From NCBI GenBank assembly GCA_036661035.1, contig JAVWZM010000025.1, positions 1 through 25,877 of the forward strand: 25,877 nucleotides of DNA, given 5' to 3'. Origin of the DNA: JAGPHI01 sp036661035. GTDB taxonomy: Bacteria; Bacillota; Clostridia; Oscillospirales; Ruminococcaceae. The notes under the pieces were generated by a model, which did not search any database, was not told where the DNA came from, and worked only from the letters and a program-made list of their open reading frames with translations. The stretch's first letter is position 1; every line of letters starts with the position of its first letter. A program made the position numbers and the translations under genes. Below are positions 23,166 through 25,877 of this stretch, one piece after another.

Positions 23166-25877
23166 TTAAAACTCGTTTTTCCTTTTCAAAACAAATGCGC
23201 CAAGCGCTACTGCCGCTGCTACAAATATTATTACGCTTGCTTGGTGGGTTTGCGGCTTTGTCACTTCTACTACAGCTCCTAATACAGGCTCTGTTATGCC
23301 TGTATTGGTATCTGTATATCCATTTGTGCTTGGGTTTTGCTTGTTCGGCTTTTCTGTAAAGGTATGGTTTTTATAAAGCTCTGCCAGTTGCGACAGCGAC
23401 CAGAAATGTCTGCCGTTTTCCGCATTTTTGGCTTTGCCTGCCGGTATAGTAATTTGCTTTTCGCCATTAGAGGTTATTACCATACCAACACCTTTTAGGC
23501 GTAGCTCCTCCATAATAGTTGCAGGCATTTTATTGTACGAACCTGTGTCTATTTTTATAGTATTGCCCTTTTTAGCCGCCGCTATTTTAGACGTTACACC
23601 TATCCAAAATTCGTTTTCATAGTCGATAACGTTTGTGTCGTTTGGCTGTGCCGGTGGTGTTACCGGTGTGCCCGCACTTTTTGGCACTGCCACAACCACA
23701 AACGGGCTATAGCTTGTTACCTCGACAACAAGTGCATTTGCAGCCGCATTGTAAGCTGCATTTTCTAATGTAGCCGCTTGCCCTGCACCCTTTGCAAAAT
23801 GATACACAAATAGGTCATGCGTAAGTGGTGACGCACCCTTTGGAATCGACAGTACAGCCTGTGTTTTGCCACCTAGTAAATCTGCGATTGTTGCCGCACT
23901 CCAATTTGTGCCATCACTGCTGACTTGCAGCTCAATTTCGTGGGCTTCCCTTAGGCTTTCGGTGCCAAGATTGCTGTTCAGCCATGTTTCGGTTTGTGTT
24001 TGTTCTGATGTCATCAAACTTGCAACAACCAACCTTAACGTCTTGCCACTAGCCGGCTCAGCCACAACAGTAGGGTATGTAATAGGCCTGTTTGGTAGTT
24101 TTGCCGCCGGTGCATCATCTTTTTTAGCTTCCCATACCTTCAACTTGCCGTCTTTTGTGGTAATACCATAGTTTTTATTTGTTTCCGATGCCACTATAAC
24201 ATTGATAGCATAGTCTTTCGGTGTATCGGTATTTACGCCAGCATCGGCATAGGCGGCAGTATATTTTCCCTTAAGAACGCTCGTTCCCTCGCCATTTACA
24301 AAGCCAGTGTAAATCAATGTAATTTTCAATTTTGACAAATCCGGCACTTGCTTGTACTGGTAAACATCGTATGATGCGGCAGTAATGGTCAATGGTGCCT
24401 GTGCAATAGCAAAGTTTACGCTTTGGTTACCTGCATAATCTGCGTTGCTGCTCGGCACCGCAACAGTCAACTTGTAACTGCCGGCATTGGTTGGGGCTGT
24501 AGCACTGTTGTAGCTTGTATTGCCTATGCCTGTATATGTGTAAACCAGGTCGGCTACGTCCACATTTCCGCCTTTTACAGTAGCATTACCGGTGTAGCCC
24601 TTTTGCGGTGTGCCGTTGTAGACAAGCTTATCTTGTGCTGTAAGTCCGGATACAGTAACAACTGCCTTGTCTACCGCTTGGAAAGTAATGGTTACAACAA
24701 AGTCCACATAGTTTTTGCTGGTGACTTTTACTATGTAAATATCTGTTGATTTTGTGTTTACGGGGTTGATATTGCTTATATAGTTTATGCCGTTGCCGCT
24801 TAGTGCAACGGTGTTCATAATAGTAACTGTGCCTGATGCAGCCATCCTATTGAATGCACCGTCCGTAGGGATATTACCGCCAAAAATATCGGCAAGTGTA
24901 ATTGTGCCTGTACGCTTTGCACCATTTTGAATGTTTACGGTTTTTGTTGGCGGTGATGTATATGCACCCTTGGTTATCTCGCGGTTTTTCAGTGTATATG
25001 CACCGTTTAGGGTGTAGTTGTTCGCCTTGGCAGTGTTAGCCAATGTTGCTGTACCTGTTACGGTTTTGCCTGTGCCAACGTCGGCATCACTAAAGGTAGC
25101 TGTGCCAACTGTGTAGTCGGTTGTCGATGCCAATGTTTCGCTATGTTGTAAACCATCAAAGACAAGTTCAGTAACTGTGGCGGTTTTTGTGCCGTCATAG
25201 GCCTTTGGGGTTACTTTACCACTGCTTACGGTAAGTGGTGCTTTGGCAATAGTAAAGCTTGCCATTGCTGTGCCGCTGTAGTTGTTCTTAAACGTTACAT
25301 TTACCGTTGCCGTACCTGCGTTTGTGTTGTCGGTAGTGGTAAACGTATAGTCAGTGTTTTCAATAAGCGTTGCATTGCCGTCTTTCACAGTTACGGTTGT
25401 CGGGGCTTGTGGCAACCCTGTGTAGGTGTAGCTTCCCCCCACCGTTACCGTTGCCGTAGTCAATTTCTTTTCAAAAATGGTAAAGTTTGCGGTTGCACTG
25501 CCCTGTTCGGTGCTGCTTGTATAGGTTGCCGTTACGGTGTATTTGCCTGCACCCTTTGGCTTACCGCCCTCCAGTTTACCTGTTGTGGCAGCGTATGTAT
25601 AGGCGAATGAACCGTCACCTGGATATTTTGCTTTTTCGTAGGTTTGTACACTGCCATTATATTCGGCAGTACCGGCTGTAAAGGCAATAGAACTGCTGAT
25701 GTCTGTTTTGCCCTCCTTCGGAAATGTTGGGTTTTGTGCATTATTAACGCCAACAAGGGTTGGCAAGATTGCATTTGCCACAAGGTTGCCGGTTGGTGCT
25801 GTCCAAATGGATGTATTTGTAAAATCACCGACATTAAACACGGTGCTTTGTGCTGTGCCTGTGCCAACGGTTACGTC
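23166..25877 (-). CDS. Large cell-surface protein with MBG/YDG modules, N-terminus outside the window
   Basis: At least 903 residues are visible. The frame stays open to the window edge (DVTVGTGTAQSTVFNVGDF), so the GTG at 25841 is an internal valine and the true start lies beyond 25877. The protein is Thr/Ala/Gly-rich and secreted in style. Modules with the motif Y-N/T-G-x-P/V-Q (YNGSVQ, YTGLPQ, YNGTPQ), each ending NFTIxxK/FTIAKAPLT-like, match MBG-type bacterial Ig-like domains. One YDG module (PKAYDGTKTATV, near 25210) lies between them. The C-terminus carries a hydrophobic helix and KRKNEF tail preceded by KPQTH (23244-23258), laid out like a sortase signal but without LPXTG. Probable role: wall- or membrane-bound adhesin or stalk. 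The signal peptide is not in view. Confidence 0.85.
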   Translation of the reverse strand, partial: DVTVGTGTAQSTVFNVGDFTNTSIWTAPTGNLVANAILPTLVGVNNAQNPTFPKEGKTDISSSIAFTAGTAEYNGSVQTYEKAKYPGDGSFAYTYAATTGKLEGGKPKGAGKYTVTATYTSSTEQGSATANFTIFEKKLTTATVTVGGSYTYTGLPQAPTTVTVKDGNATLIENTDYTFTTTDNTNAGTATVNVTFKNNYSGTAMASFTIAKAPLTVSSGKVTPKAYDGTKTATVTELVFDGLQHSETLASTTDYTVGTATFSDADVGTGKTVTGTATLANTAKANNYTLNGAYTLKNREITKGAYTSPPTKTVNIQNGAKRTGTITLADIFGGNIPTDGAFNRMAASGTVTIMNTVALSGNGINYISNINPVNTKSTDIYIVKVTSKNYVDFVVTITFQAVDKAVVTVSGLTAQDKLVYNGTPQKGYTGNATVKGGNVDVADLVYTYTGIGNTSYNSATAPTNAGSYKLTVAVPSSNADYAGNQSVNFAIAQAPLTITAASYDVYQYKQVPDLSKLKITLIYTGFVNGEGTSVLKGKYTAAYADAGVNTDTPKDYAINVIVASETNKNYGITTKDGKLKVWEAKKDDAPAAKLPNRPITYPTVVAEPASGKTLRLVVASLMTSEQTQTETWLNSNLGTESLREAHEIELQVSSDGTNWSAATIADLLGGKTQAVLSIPKGASPLTHDLFVYHFAKGAGQAATLENAAYNAAANALVVEVTSYSPFVVVAVPKSAGTPVTPPAQPNDTNVIDYENEFWIGVTSKIAAAKKGNTIKIDTGSYNKMPATIMEELRLKGVGMVITSNGEKQITIPAGKAKNAENGRHFWSLSQLAELYKNHTFTEKPNKQNPSTNGYTDTNTGITEPVLGAVVEVTKPQTHQASVIIFVAAAVALGAFVLKRKNEF

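Noticed and set aside
24400..24750. Plus-strand open frame opposite the surface protein
   Set aside because: It is an antisense shadow of a repetitive coding region, without SD or protein-like features.
1..25877. CRISPR array, tRNA or rRNA genes, transposase or phage genes
   Set aside because: No regularly spaced repeats with spacers, no cloverleaf or rRNA stretches, and no such proteins were recognised on either strand.

Overview
The window reads as chromosomal DNA of an endospore-forming low-to-moderate GC Gram-positive bacterium, most likely class Clostridia. The reasons are spoIIR, strong AGGAGG-type ribosome binding sites, sigma-A-like promoters, a CUT1 sugar importer with a YesM/AraC-type two-component pair, and a lipoprotein solute-binding protein. 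No rRNA, tRNA, CRISPR array, phage gene or transposase gene was seen.

Layout. (1) 1-4581, minus strand: formate-tetrahydrofolate ligase, SpoIIR, a PF11449-like metal exporter with a TTG start, and a Gfo/Idh/MocA oxidoreductase. (2) 4716-11364, plus strand: DegV; a cysteine desulfurase-ThiI-CinA run for tRNA thiolation and NMN/damaged-nucleotide housekeeping; a second gene whose product aligns end to end with the C-terminal half of CinA but has lost the active-site motifs and gained a C-terminal membrane helix; and a CheW protein interrupted by a zinc-binding CZB domain. (3) 11668-20933: a sugar locus made of a GH94 disaccharide phosphorylase (N,N'-diacetylchitobiose-phosphorylase-like), a phosphohexomutase, a sensor kinase, a solute-binding lipoprotein and two permeases. 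It is bracketed by two inverted copies of a ~94-100 bp MITE-like element with terminal inverted repeats. (4) 21101-23048: the AraC-type response regulator, then a small cytidine-deaminase-like protein and a P-loop kinase. (5) 23166-25877, minus strand: a large surface protein built of MBG/YDG-type modules, cut by the window edge, ending in a sortase-signal-like tail with KPQTH in place of LPXTG.

How the genes fit together. The importer would bring in a disaccharide, the GH94 enzyme would cleave it with phosphate, and the phosphomutase would convert the sugar 1-phosphate to the 6-phosphate. The histidine kinase and response regulator lie on either side of the transporter and probably control it. 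No transporter ATPase is present, so a shared MsiK-type ATPase is presumably encoded elsewhere.

A second intergenic repeat family (three short hairpins, core GTGCGATAGCACGCACAT) is present in at least four copies, at 10398, 15664, 20965 and 23043, with a possible fifth at 2878. The most unusual items are the membrane-anchored, apparently dead CinA paralogue, the MITE pair framing the sugar locus, the foldable intergenic repeat family, and the CheW-CZB-CheW architecture.
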